The position numbers and the translations under genes were made by a program. Source: UBA7236 sp964638865 (GTDB taxonomy: Bacteria > Bacteroidota > Bacteroidia > Chitinophagales > BACL12). From it: 26,382 bases of DNA. The notes below the pieces were generated by a model. That model searched no databases and was not told the origin of the DNA. It saw nothing but the letters and a program-made list of their open reading frames with translations. Shown here piece by piece: positions 16,848 to 23,707 of this stretch (within the stretch, counting starts at the first letter, position 1; each line of letters starts with the position of its first letter). The stretch covers positions 1 through 26,382 of the forward strand of contig CAZXBG010000043.1 in assembly GCA_964638865.1 (NCBI GenBank), in the 5' to 3' direction.

Positions 16848-16910
16848 TTAAAAATTAATTAATTCGGCAAAACCTTGCGATGGCAATTGATAACTCTACC
16901 GATTTGTTAT

Positions 16911-17510
16911 ATGGCAGTGCAAAGAACACATGCAGAAATTAGTACCAGTTATTTTTTCACATTTACTTGTTATAAATGGTTGCCTCTTTTTGAAAAAACA
17001 AACCTGTTTGATGATATATATGAATGGTTTGACTTACTAAAAAAGGAGGAAAATTTCATCCTCGGGTATGTAATTATGGCAAATCATTTGCATGCGCTTA
17101 TCAGATTAAGTAATCACAGTAGAACGATAAATAGATTAATTGCAGAAGGTAAGCGATTTAGAGCGTACGAGATAATTAAACGGTTAAAGAAATTGAAGCA
17201 CTATGAATTATTGGGCAATTTGGAAGATGGAGTAAACAATATTGAAAAGAAAAAAGGTTCTATTCATAAGGTGTTTGAAGTATCATTTGATTGCAAAGAA
17301 TGTCGCACAACCAAATTCATATAACAAATATTAAATTATATGCCCGCCTAAATGATGAGATCGGGCAGGCACAATAATCCAGTAAAGGCCGGATTAGTGA
17401 CCAATGCCAGATATTATGAACATTCCTCCGCAAAATTTTATGAAACAGGTGAACAGGGAATTTATGAGGTAAGAAATTATTTGGACTATTTTAATATACC
17501 CAATGCATAA
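16911..17510 (+). pseudogene. Broken RAYT-family (REP-associated Y1/HUH) transposase
   Basis: Intact members are single-strand transposases related to IS200/IS605 TnpA that act on REP palindromes. The frame starts MAVQRTHAEISTSYFFTF at 16911. The HUH catalytic motif is NHLHALI (in ILGYVIMANHLHALI), followed by GKRFRAYEIIKRL and FDCKECRTTKFI. The reading frame then hits TAA at 17322-17324, where family members usually continue with Glu or a similar residue. The same frame resumes with QILNYM, is broken by a 27-base insertion carrying TAA at 17349-17351, and then reads NNPVKAGLVTNARYYEHSSA onward to a natural stop at 17508-17510. Without the insertion the protein would read NYMHNNPVKAGL, the expected family sequence. 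So one nonsense change and one small insertion inactivate an otherwise well-kept gene, suggesting recent decay. It lies on the plus strand, opposite to the dcw operon and comEC. Confidence 0.85.
17341..17371. repeat. Small palindromic insertion inside the RAYT gene
   Basis: TGCCCGCC at 17341-17348 pairs with GGCAGGCA at 17364-17371 apart from one mismatch. Removing 27 bases (about 17343-17370) restores a continuous family-like reading frame, so this is an insertion. It resembles the GC-rich palindrome at 62-79 in composition (GGCAGGCA is shared). A mini-element or REP-like hairpin that jumped into the gene is the simplest reading. Confidence 0.65.
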
Positions 17511-17529
17511 AAGAAATTGGTCCTCATGT

Positions 17530-17577
17530 CGCAGGGTTTTGTCAATTTAAAAATTTTAAAGGCGACAAGAACCCTGC
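17530..17577. repeat. REP-like palindrome downstream of the RAYT remnant
   Basis: CGCAGGGTTTTGTC at 17530-17543 pairs with GACAAGAACCCTGC at 17564-17577 with one bulge. The interior itself contains a 7-base-pair AT palindrome (TTTAAAA, A, TTTTAAA at 17546-17560). The right arm doubles as part of the inverted repeat that matches 16826-16847. Together the copies form a BIME-like arrangement around the transposase gene. Confidence 0.7.
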
Positions 17578-17582
17578 TCGGA
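17561..17582 (-). repeat. Right inverted repeat flanking the RAYT remnant
   Basis: This is the reverse complement of the left arm at 16826-16847 with 19 of 22 bases matching. It marks the probable outer edge of the element. Confidence 0.7.
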
Positions 17583-17923
17583 CTACAATAGGTAAATGTT
17601 AGACCCTTCGAATTTAAATCATCATCATCCCAAAGGAACCATAATCTTTTTCCCAAATACCACCAAAAAAAATTTGCCTCATTCTCTAAATTTCTAACAA
17701 TTATAAAGCTTTTTCCGCCAATAAAAGACAGCAAAATTTAGACAGAACAAGTCCACGCATCCTCAGGGGTTCAGTTGAGTTGCTAATATGCAATAGGATG
17801 GATGCCGGGGTAGGTTATTTCTGCTATTGAGGTATTGGAGTTAAGCTTGGAAAGAGACGGTGTGGGTTTGTGGCAAACTAAGGATTTTCAGTCCTTTGCT
17901 AAATGTTGGAATGTTTATTATTA
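17583..17923. other. Intergenic region between RAYT element and comEC
   Basis: I see no convincing gene. A minus-strand open frame across 17486-17734 crosses the palindromes and has no family character. Near 17879-17899 a weak hairpin (AAGGA, TTTTCAG, TCCTT) lies about 25-45 bases beyond the comEC stop at 17924, but it lacks a clear T-run, so I do not call it a terminator. Confidence 0.4.
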
Positions 17924-20062
17924 TTATTTTCCTTCCGACACTATCTGATACGCCCCTTCACTTTTCAAAGAATAAACCGGGATTCCCATTCTGCCAAATT
18001 GTTTTACCCAATAATTATTGTTCTTCCAGGCATTGGTGTTGCTGATGATATAGGAGGCGTTTGGGAAAGGGTTGTTTGTGGAATCAATTTTTAGAAAAGG
18101 GTTTTGGGTAATGAACACATAATCTACGATCTCGCAATTGGGAACGGAGTCGTTGCGCGTTTCGGGATCAAGAAAAAAGATCGTTTTGCCGTTAGCATAT
18201 AAAAATGGGTATCGATAATAAAATGTGTTTATAGGGGTGTATTCCTTTTGTTTTAATACATTAATATATTCTGGATTTTTAATTCCCCTTTTAATAAAAT
18301 CATTTTTAAGATGAAATTTGAATTCCTCAGAATCTTTTAGGGAGTCGGTATCTGTAAAAATATATGCGGAGGTTTCATTGTTTATTACAATGGCAGCGTT
18401 TTTTTTCAGACTATACATAATAATGTCCTGGCGTTTATTATTTTCCATTTTGTGCAGGGTGATGGTTATACAACAGAATAAAATACTTGCCAACATCCCC
18501 AAAAAATATTTTTTCTCTTTTAAAACTAAAAATGCACCTAAAAATAAAATGATAATATACATTAAAATTGTGGAATAAACATTCAGGTACAAATTTTCGG
18601 TAACGGAATAGGGTAATTTTTCGATGCGTATAACAGAATAATTCATGATACGCAAACTCCAATCGAGCATAAATGCTATTCCCGAACCGATAAATGGTAT
18701 AGCGCCTAAAGCAAAAAAAGCAACTCCCAAAACCAATATTAAAAAGGAAACCGGAATAGCTATGATATTTGACAGCAGAAAATAATTGGGAAACTGGTGG
18801 AAATAATAAATTCCGATGGGAGATGTTACAATTTGTGCCGCAATGGAAACGGAGGTCATTGACCAGAAATATTTTAACAAGGTATTGGATGGTTTCCAGA
18901 TATTATAAACGAGGGGTTGAAAAAATACGATCCCTCCTACTGCAAGGTACGACAACTGAAAACCCACTTGTGTAATCTGATACGGATCGTCGAGTAGCAA
19001 GGGAAACATGGAAACAAACAAAATATTAAAACTATCAATTTGCTGATCATATAATTTCCCTAAAGCTAAAAAAGTAAACATAACTGCAGAGCGATTTACA
19101 CTTGGTGACAAACCGGACAAACAGGCATATAACCAAATAATCAGGAGTATTACCACTGTTTTAAACAAGGCGGCTTTAGAGCGTTTTGTAAAAAAGAAAG
19201 AGAAGGGTCGAAACAAAAACTCCAGAATTACGTATAAGATGCCCACGTGTAAACCTGATACTGCCAAAATATGCATGGTTCCAGTGTTTGCATATGCTTG
19301 CTGCACTTCATCGGGTATCACACTTTTTTGACCTATTATGAGTGCAACACCAACGGATAAAGAATTTTCATCCTTTATATGTTTCTCCATTAAACGAATA
19401 AAATACGATTTCCACGCATAAATATGCGTCCAGATTTTTTTTGCTTCATTGGTGTTTGTTTGTTGATATTCGCCAAATTTTAAAAATGCAACATGATAAA
19501 TTTTCAGGTTGTACAAATATTTTTTATAATCAAATGCGGCGGGGTTTTTTGTTTCCTGCGGGGAAGAAAATTTGTTTTTAATATAAATAATATCTCCATA
19601 ATTAAAAGTTATTGAATGAAGACTATCGGTTTTAATATAGACAATTGATTTTCCATTAACTGCGGTTGCTAAAGAATCCCTGATCAGCATATCTACATCA
19701 ACATATAATTTTGTATTTCTTTCGGCAATCTCAGGAGGTTTATTTATTCGGCATTTGAAAACAGAAACACTATCTGCATTAACCATAAAATAATCGTCGT
19801 GATAAACAGGAGTATCTTTTATCACAATAAATATTCCGCCAAAAAACAATACCAGATGAAATAAAAATCCGTGCAGGGGTTGCAAGGTAAAGGATGCAGA
19901 TAATTTATGTATTATCTGAAATAAAAAATAAATAAATACTGCTCCAAAAAAACAATAAACATACCATACTGCCTGCAGTTGCAATTGCATGGATAATATG
20001 ATCCCCAATACAAAAGGGACCAAATATCGGAACAAAGGGATATGGTTCCAGTAGCCGGTCAT
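17924..20062 (-). CDS. comEC: ComEC/Rec2-family DNA uptake channel
   Basis: ComEC forms the inner-membrane channel that brings single-stranded DNA into the cytoplasm during natural transformation. The first part has membrane helices and a soluble beta-rich section of the N-terminal ComEC domain type (about residues 30-200). The core competence domain begins at SVGVALIIGQKSVIP. The family stretch HILAVSGLHVGILY follows, then LSGLSPSVNRSAVMF and DPYQITQVGFQLSYLAVGG. After the last helices the C-terminal 160 or so residues are soluble, but I see no metallo-beta-lactamase HxHxDH motif. The 712 residues thus lack a recognisable nuclease-type domain, as is common in Bacteroidota versions. The gene stands alone, with 658 bases of spacer before it. 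DNA uptake in this organism is inference. Confidence 0.92.
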   Translation of the reverse strand: MTGYWNHIPLFRYLVPFVLGIILSMQLQLQAVWYVYCFFGAVFIYFLFQIIHKLSASFTLQPLHGFLFHLVLFFGGIFIVIKDTPVYHDDYFMVNADSVSVFKCRINKPPEIAERNTKLYVDVDMLIRDSLATAVNGKSIVYIKTDSLHSITFNYGDIIYIKNKFSSPQETKNPAAFDYKKYLYNLKIYHVAFLKFGEYQQTNTNEAKKIWTHIYAWKSYFIRLMEKHIKDENSLSVGVALIIGQKSVIPDEVQQAYANTGTMHILAVSGLHVGILYVILEFLFRPFSFFFTKRSKAALFKTVVILLIIWLYACLSGLSPSVNRSAVMFTFLALGKLYDQQIDSFNILFVSMFPLLLDDPYQITQVGFQLSYLAVGGIVFFQPLVYNIWKPSNTLLKYFWSMTSVSIAAQIVTSPIGIYYFHQFPNYFLLSNIIAIPVSFLILVLGVAFFALGAIPFIGSGIAFMLDWSLRIMNYSVIRIEKLPYSVTENLYLNVYSTILMYIIILFLGAFLVLKEKKYFLGMLASILFCCITITLHKMENNKRQDIIMYSLKKNAAIVINNETSAYIFTDTDSLKDSEEFKFHLKNDFIKRGIKNPEYINVLKQKEYTPINTFYYRYPFLYANGKTIFFLDPETRNDSVPNCEIVDYVFITQNPFLKIDSTNNPFPNASYIISNTNAWKNNNYWVKQFGRMGIPVYSLKSEGAYQIVSEGK

Positions 20063-20720
20063 AAGAGATAAACATTGCGAATATAGGAATTAGGGTTAAA
20101 TATAATTGCAAAATAAAAACTACTTAATTGACAATTGAACAATAGTCTGCGTCAAAAATTAATCGTGTAGGATATTAATTCGCGATATAATCGTGATAGG
20201 GAAGAAAAAATAAATTTATACTCCCACTAAAAATAATCGTGTAGCATTTTTAACTCGACAATTGATTAAAAAAATAATCGCTTAAAATATATAATTCGGT
20301 AAATTATCGGAAACAATTATGCATTCAGAATGTTTTTCCACAGAGTTGCTTTGACACTCGCTACATGACGTAACAGTGGAAGGGAGCTAGTAAACTATAT
20401 GTTGAATGTTTATCCTTCTAGAACACAGAGATCCTTTGGTAAACAAGAAAAAAAATTGACAATTGATAATTTACAATGAAACAGCAAAAAAAAATTGACA
20501 ATTGAGAGCAAAACCCAGGCGGTGGATATAAAATAAGGGTGTATGATAATTATTCGGGATGAAAATATAGTTGGTCCACAAAATTAAATTTATATACGCC
20601 AATTAAATTAATCGCGCAGCGAACTCTGTGGGTACAGGAATAATTTTCAACCTAAGGATGAACCCAAATTGTCAATTATCAATTGTCAATTTCAATTTGT
20701 CAATTGTCAATTTCAATTTG
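20063..20720. other. Repeat-rich spacer between pgk and comEC
   Basis: No gene is supported. The spacer has several runs of the simple motif TTGACAATTG or its complement (near 20128, 20456, 20493 and 20670-20720) and two copies of an AATAATCGTGTAG-like motif (20160 and 20230 regions). It also has related CACAGAGTT motifs near 20340 and, inverted, near 20619-20632. The comEC promoter should lie near the left end, but I found no exact TAnnTTTG box there. The content looks like accumulated short repeats rather than a decayed gene. Confidence 0.5.
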
Positions 20721-20721
20721 T
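20680..20721. repeat. Exact 21-base tandem duplication at the pgk 3' end
   Basis: Two identical 21-base units (20680-20700 and 20701-20721) built from CAATTGTCAATTTC and CAATTTGT follow one another. The second ends on the first base of the pgk stop codon. Related but imperfect motifs occur elsewhere in this spacer, so this is a local expansion of a simple repeat. Confidence 0.85.
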
Positions 20722-21920
20722 TAGTTTTTCTCCAGCGCTTCTACGCCAGGAAGAATTTTGCCTTCGAAAAACTCGAGCATGGCACCGCCGCCGGTAGAAA
20801 CATAACTCACTTTATCACTTAAATTAAATTTATTTAAAGCTGCAACAGAATCGCCGCCGCCTACCAGAGAGTATGCTCCCTTTTGGGTTGCCTGTGCTAT
20901 AGTTTTTGCTATTTGAATTGTTCCATTACTGAAATTTTCCATTTCAAAAACACCCATTGGGCCGTTCCATAAAATTGTTTTGGAAGCGAGAATTACTTCG
21001 CTGAAATCTTTAATTGCTTTTTCGCCAATGTCGAGTCCCATCCATCCAGTCGGAATGATATTACTAATGCAGGTATCTTTTGCAGCATCGTTATCAAATT
21101 TATCAGCGATCACAGAATCCACAGGCAATAAAATAGTGGCACCATTGGTTTTTGCATTTTCTATTAATTGTTTTGCCAGATCCAGTTTATCTTCTTCGCA
21201 TAAAGAATTTCCGATATCTCCACCCATAGCTTTAATAAATGTGTATGCCATTCCTCCCCCAACAATAATATGATCTGCTTTTTCCACTAATTTTTCGAGT
21301 ATCAGTATTTTATCAGAAACCTTTGCGCCGCCAATAATTGCTGTAAATGGTTTTTCATGATCGTTCAACACTTTATTGGCGGCATCCACTTCTGCAGCTA
21401 ATAAAAATCCGGCCATTTTATTTTCCGGTGAATATAAACTTGCAACTATGGTGGTGGAAGCATGTGCACGATGTGCAGTGCCGAAAGCATCATTTACATA
21501 TACATTTCCTAATTCACTTAATTGAATTGCAAAATCCTTATCACCTTTTTCTTCTTCAGGATGGAAACGCAAATTCTCTAACAATAATATTTCACCGGGC
21601 AAAAGATTTAAAGTTAATAATCTAACATCATCACCAATACAATCTTCTGCAAATTTCACATCATGTTCTAATAATTCAGATAAATGTTTTACGATATGTT
21701 TTAAGGAATATTTTTCATCAGGACCATCTTTTGGACGACCGAGGTGCGACATTAACACCACTGAACCACCATCATCTAAAATCTTTTTAATAGTTGGAAT
21801 TGCAGCCTTTAATCTTGAATCGTCGGTTACGGCAAAAGTGGATTTATCTAAAGGCACATTAAAGTCTACGCGAACAAGAGCGCGTTTGTTTTTGAAGTTA
21901 TAATCTTGGATGGAACGCAT
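20721..21920 (-). CDS. pgk: Phosphoglycerate kinase
   Basis: This cytoplasmic glycolytic enzyme transfers phosphate from 1,3-bisphosphoglycerate to ADP. The substrate-binding N-terminal domain opens with RALVRVDFNVPLD and DDSRLKAAIPTI, and MSHLGRPKDGPD follows. The C-terminal nucleotide domain shows IIGGAKVSDKI, LWNGPMGVFE and the GGGDSVAAL and STGGGAMLEFFEG loops. Length 399 residues is normal. It lies 195 bases downstream of gap on the same strand, the enzyme that makes its substrate, so co-transcription is likely though the spacer carries a repeat. Confidence 0.98.
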   Translation of the reverse strand: MRSIQDYNFKNKRALVRVDFNVPLDKSTFAVTDDSRLKAAIPTIKKILDDGGSVVLMSHLGRPKDGPDEKYSLKHIVKHLSELLEHDVKFAEDCIGDDVRLLTLNLLPGEILLLENLRFHPEEEKGDKDFAIQLSELGNVYVNDAFGTAHRAHASTTIVASLYSPENKMAGFLLAAEVDAANKVLNDHEKPFTAIIGGAKVSDKILILEKLVEKADHIIVGGGMAYTFIKAMGGDIGNSLCEEDKLDLAKQLIENAKTNGATILLPVDSVIADKFDNDAAKDTCISNIIPTGWMGLDIGEKAIKDFSEVILASKTILWNGPMGVFEMENFSNGTIQIAKTIAQATQKGAYSLVGGGDSVAALNKFNLSDKVSYVSTGGGAMLEFFEGKILPGVEALEKN

Positions 21921-22015
21921 TTAATTTATGATTTTAATATATTATTTTTTGTAATGAAATGGTGGATGAGGCACATTAAGTAAGTTCAGTTTGATTGAAA
22001 GTTTTAGTAATACCC

Positions 22016-22090
22016 TGAGCTTCGGGGCCCCATCTTTTATCTTTCCCAAGGGGGAAGACATTAGGGTGGCGATTCTGCAAACTTGGTGCA
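22016..22090. repeat. Dispersed intergenic repeat, copy B
   Basis: This matches copy A at 14951-15020 over about 70 bases, sharing CATCTTTTATCTT, GACATTA, GGTGGCGAT and a final TGCA. In this copy CTTTCCC and GGGGAAG around 22041-22057 can pair over a 3-base loop, a hairpin that is weaker in copy A. It sits between gap and pgk, where such a hairpin could affect transcript processing. Confidence 0.7.
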
Positions 22091-22115
22091 AAGTAATTGC
22101 CATTAGTTTCTTTCA

Positions 22116-23123
22116 TTAATTATTTAATTCTTTCATTTTAATTACTAAATCTGCAAGTCTGCTTGAGTATCCATATTCATTATCGTACCAACCCATCACT
22201 TTTATCATATTTCCTGTAACGGCTGTAAGTTCTGAATCGAAAATACAGGAATGTGGGTCGCCAACGATGTCGATGGAAACAAGAGGTTCGTTGGTGTAGG
22301 CAAGAATATTTTTTAAATAGGTATCTGCAGCAGATTTGAAAGCAGCATTTACCGAATCGATGGTTGCCGGTTTGGAAACGGTGCATGTAATATCCGTAAT
22401 TGATCCATCCGGCACCGGAACGCGAATGCTTGTGCCGCCAATTCTTCCCATCAATTCGGGAAAAGTTGCCGCAATTGCCTGCGCTGCACCTGTGCTGGTA
22501 GGCACCATGCTCAAAGCAGCGGCTCTTGCCCTGCGAAGGTCTTTGTGCGGAGCATCGTGCAAACGCTGATCGGAGGTATAGGAATGGATGGTTGTGATAT
22601 AGGCATTTTCGATAGTAAAATGTTCGTGCAGCACCTTTATCATGGGTGCAGCGCAATTTGTGGTGCAAGAGGCATTGGAGATGATAATATCATCCTTTAA
22701 AAGCATGTTATCGTTAACACCCAAAACGATGGTTTTTATTTCCGGTGATTTTGGTGGAGCTGACAATAATACTTTTTTAGCTCCCGCTGCAACATGCAAC
22801 ATTGCCGACTTGGTATCCAGGAAATGTCCGGAAGATTCGAGCACCAGATCTATATTCATGTTCTTCCAAGGAAGATTTGCCGGATCTTTTTCCGCAAAAA
22901 CCTTAATTCGCTTGCCATTAATGATCAGATCACCGCCTTCAATAAACACTTCGCCGCTAAATTTGCGGTGAATTGAGTCATATTTAAACAGATGGGCAAG
23001 TGTTTCCACGTCGGTAAGATCGTTGACTGCCACTACATCAACATCATTTTTTTCGAGGATTCTGCGGAGGAAAATTCTTCCAATACGCCCAAATCCATTG
23101 ATTGCTATTCGATAGTTACTCAT
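22116..23123 (-). CDS. gap: Glyceraldehyde-3-phosphate dehydrogenase
   Basis: This enzyme oxidises and phosphorylates glyceraldehyde 3-phosphate to 1,3-bisphosphoglycerate in the cytoplasm. The Rossmann motif NGFGRIGR (about residues 10-17), the active-site SNASCTTNC with catalytic Cys at about 153, His at about 180 in TTIHSYTSDQ, and the RRARAAALSMVPTSTGAA and WYDNEYGYSSRL segments are all present. Length 335 residues is standard. The ATG at 23123 follows a short leader, and the gene is divergent from tRNA-Glu, sharing a promoter interval of about 98 bases. pgk follows, making a glycolytic pair. Confidence 0.98.
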   Translation of the reverse strand: MSNYRIAINGFGRIGRIFLRRILEKNDVDVVAVNDLTDVETLAHLFKYDSIHRKFSGEVFIEGGDLIINGKRIKVFAEKDPANLPWKNMNIDLVLESSGHFLDTKSAMLHVAAGAKKVLLSAPPKSPEIKTIVLGVNDNMLLKDDIIISNASCTTNCAAPMIKVLHEHFTIENAYITTIHSYTSDQRLHDAPHKDLRRARAAALSMVPTSTGAAQAIAATFPELMGRIGGTSIRVPVPDGSITDITCTVSKPATIDSVNAAFKSAADTYLKNILAYTNEPLVSIDIVGDPHSCIFDSELTAVTGNMIKVMGWYDNEYGYSSRLADLVIKMKELNN

Positions 23124-23194
23124 AATTGTGGTGTAAATTTAGGGGCTTCGCGATAATTATTTCGCAGAAACTTTTACAAAATGTTTTTTTGCGC

Positions 23195-23202
23195 TACTTT
23201 TG
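23195..23202 (+). promoter_or_regulatory. Bacteroidota-type -7 box of the tRNA-Glu gene
   Basis: TACTTTTG matches the TAnnTTTG consensus used by the Bacteroidota housekeeping sigma factor exactly. It lies 19 bases before the tRNA start, so transcription would begin a few bases upstream of the mature 5' end. A T-rich stretch about 20 bases further upstream could serve as the weak -33 element. Confidence 0.7.
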
Positions 23203-23221
23203 CACTCTCTTTTGAGAAAAA

Positions 23222-23293
23222 GGCCCGTTCATCTAGGGGTTAGGATACAAGATTTTCATTCTTGGTACAGGGGTTCGATTCCCCTACGGGCTA
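23222..23293 (+). tRNA. tRNA-Glu (anticodon UUC)
   Basis: The acceptor arms GGCCCGT and ACGGGCT pair, with a G-T wobble at the first position. The anticodon stem CAAGA/TCTTG encloses the loop TTTTCAT, giving anticodon TTC. The T arm is AGGGG-TTCGATT-CCCCT in form, with the GTTCGATTCC signature. Discriminator base is A, and CCA is not encoded. Length 72 bases. It is on the opposite strand to gap and followed closely by a terminator, so it is a single-gene transcript. Confidence 0.97.
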
Positions 23294-23305
23294 CTAACAT
23301 TTATT

Positions 23306-23345
23306 AAAAGACCAATTAGCATTTTAGCTTATTGGTCTTTTTTTT
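23306..23345 (+). terminator. Terminator of the tRNA-Glu gene
   Basis: AAAAGACCAAT (23306-23316) pairs perfectly with ATTGGTCTTTT (23331-23341), with three more inner pairs, and runs into a T-tract. It lies 13 bases after the tRNA and separates it from the nuclease pseudogene. Confidence 0.9.
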
Positions 23346-23364
23346 AACCCTAAAAACATTAATA

Positions 23365-23601
23365 ATGACAATGTTTGTTTACGCCCTAAAAAACAAAATT
23401 AATAATGAAATTTATGTAGGTATTTCGAATGATCCTGAACGTAGATTAATTGAACACAATGTTGGAAAAAATAGATACACTAAAGCATTTATGCCATAGA
23501 CTATTTTTTTTTCTGAATCTTGTGAAGGTTATGATACAGCCAGGAAACGTGAAATTTATTTCAAATCTGCCGCAGGAAAAAGAAAACTTCGACTAATTTG
23601 A
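23365..23601 (+). pseudogene. GIY-YIG nuclease-domain gene with one premature stop
   Basis: The frame starts ATG at 23365 and reads a compact GIY-YIG domain: FVYALKNK, EIYVGISNDPERRLIEHN, RYTKAFMP, then TAG at 23497-23499, then TIFFSESCEGYDTARKREIYFKS and a natural TGA at 23599-23601. Family members usually have a Trp at about the stop position, so TGG to TAG is the likely single change. The two Tyr motifs, the Arg in PERRL and the Glu in KREIYFKS that form the active site are all kept. At about 78 codons it is the size of the small stand-alone UPF0213-type proteins, whose role is unclear. Read-through, a true short product, or a sequencing error cannot be excluded. An alternative ATG lies two codons in. 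Confidence 0.85.
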
Positions 23602-23707
23602 TTTTCATTCCAAGTAAGGGGTTCCCTCCTCGTTACTTAACTGTCGCAAAGCAAGGCCAATTTATCTTGGGGTTAGACTACTCGCCGCTAACGCAAAAAA
23701 AACTCCT

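Noticed and set aside
16875..17324. Intact 149-residue transposase gene
   Set aside because: The frame continues after the stop with clear family sequence to 17510, and the first 12 codons before 16911 look unlike the family. It is a broken gene, not a complete short one.
17486..17734. Minus-strand open frame of 82 codons
   Set aside because: It crosses the REP-like palindromes and the end of the transposase remnant, and its product has no family character.
22180..22668. Minus-strand open frame of 162 codons within gap
   Set aside because: It is an out-of-frame shadow of the gap gene, with Cys/Arg/His-rich composition typical of such frames.
23601..23707. Possible terminator between the GIY-YIG pseudogene and the secreted-protein gene
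   Set aside because: AAGTAA and TTACTT arms near 23615-23640 pair poorly in the middle and lack a T-run at the right place.
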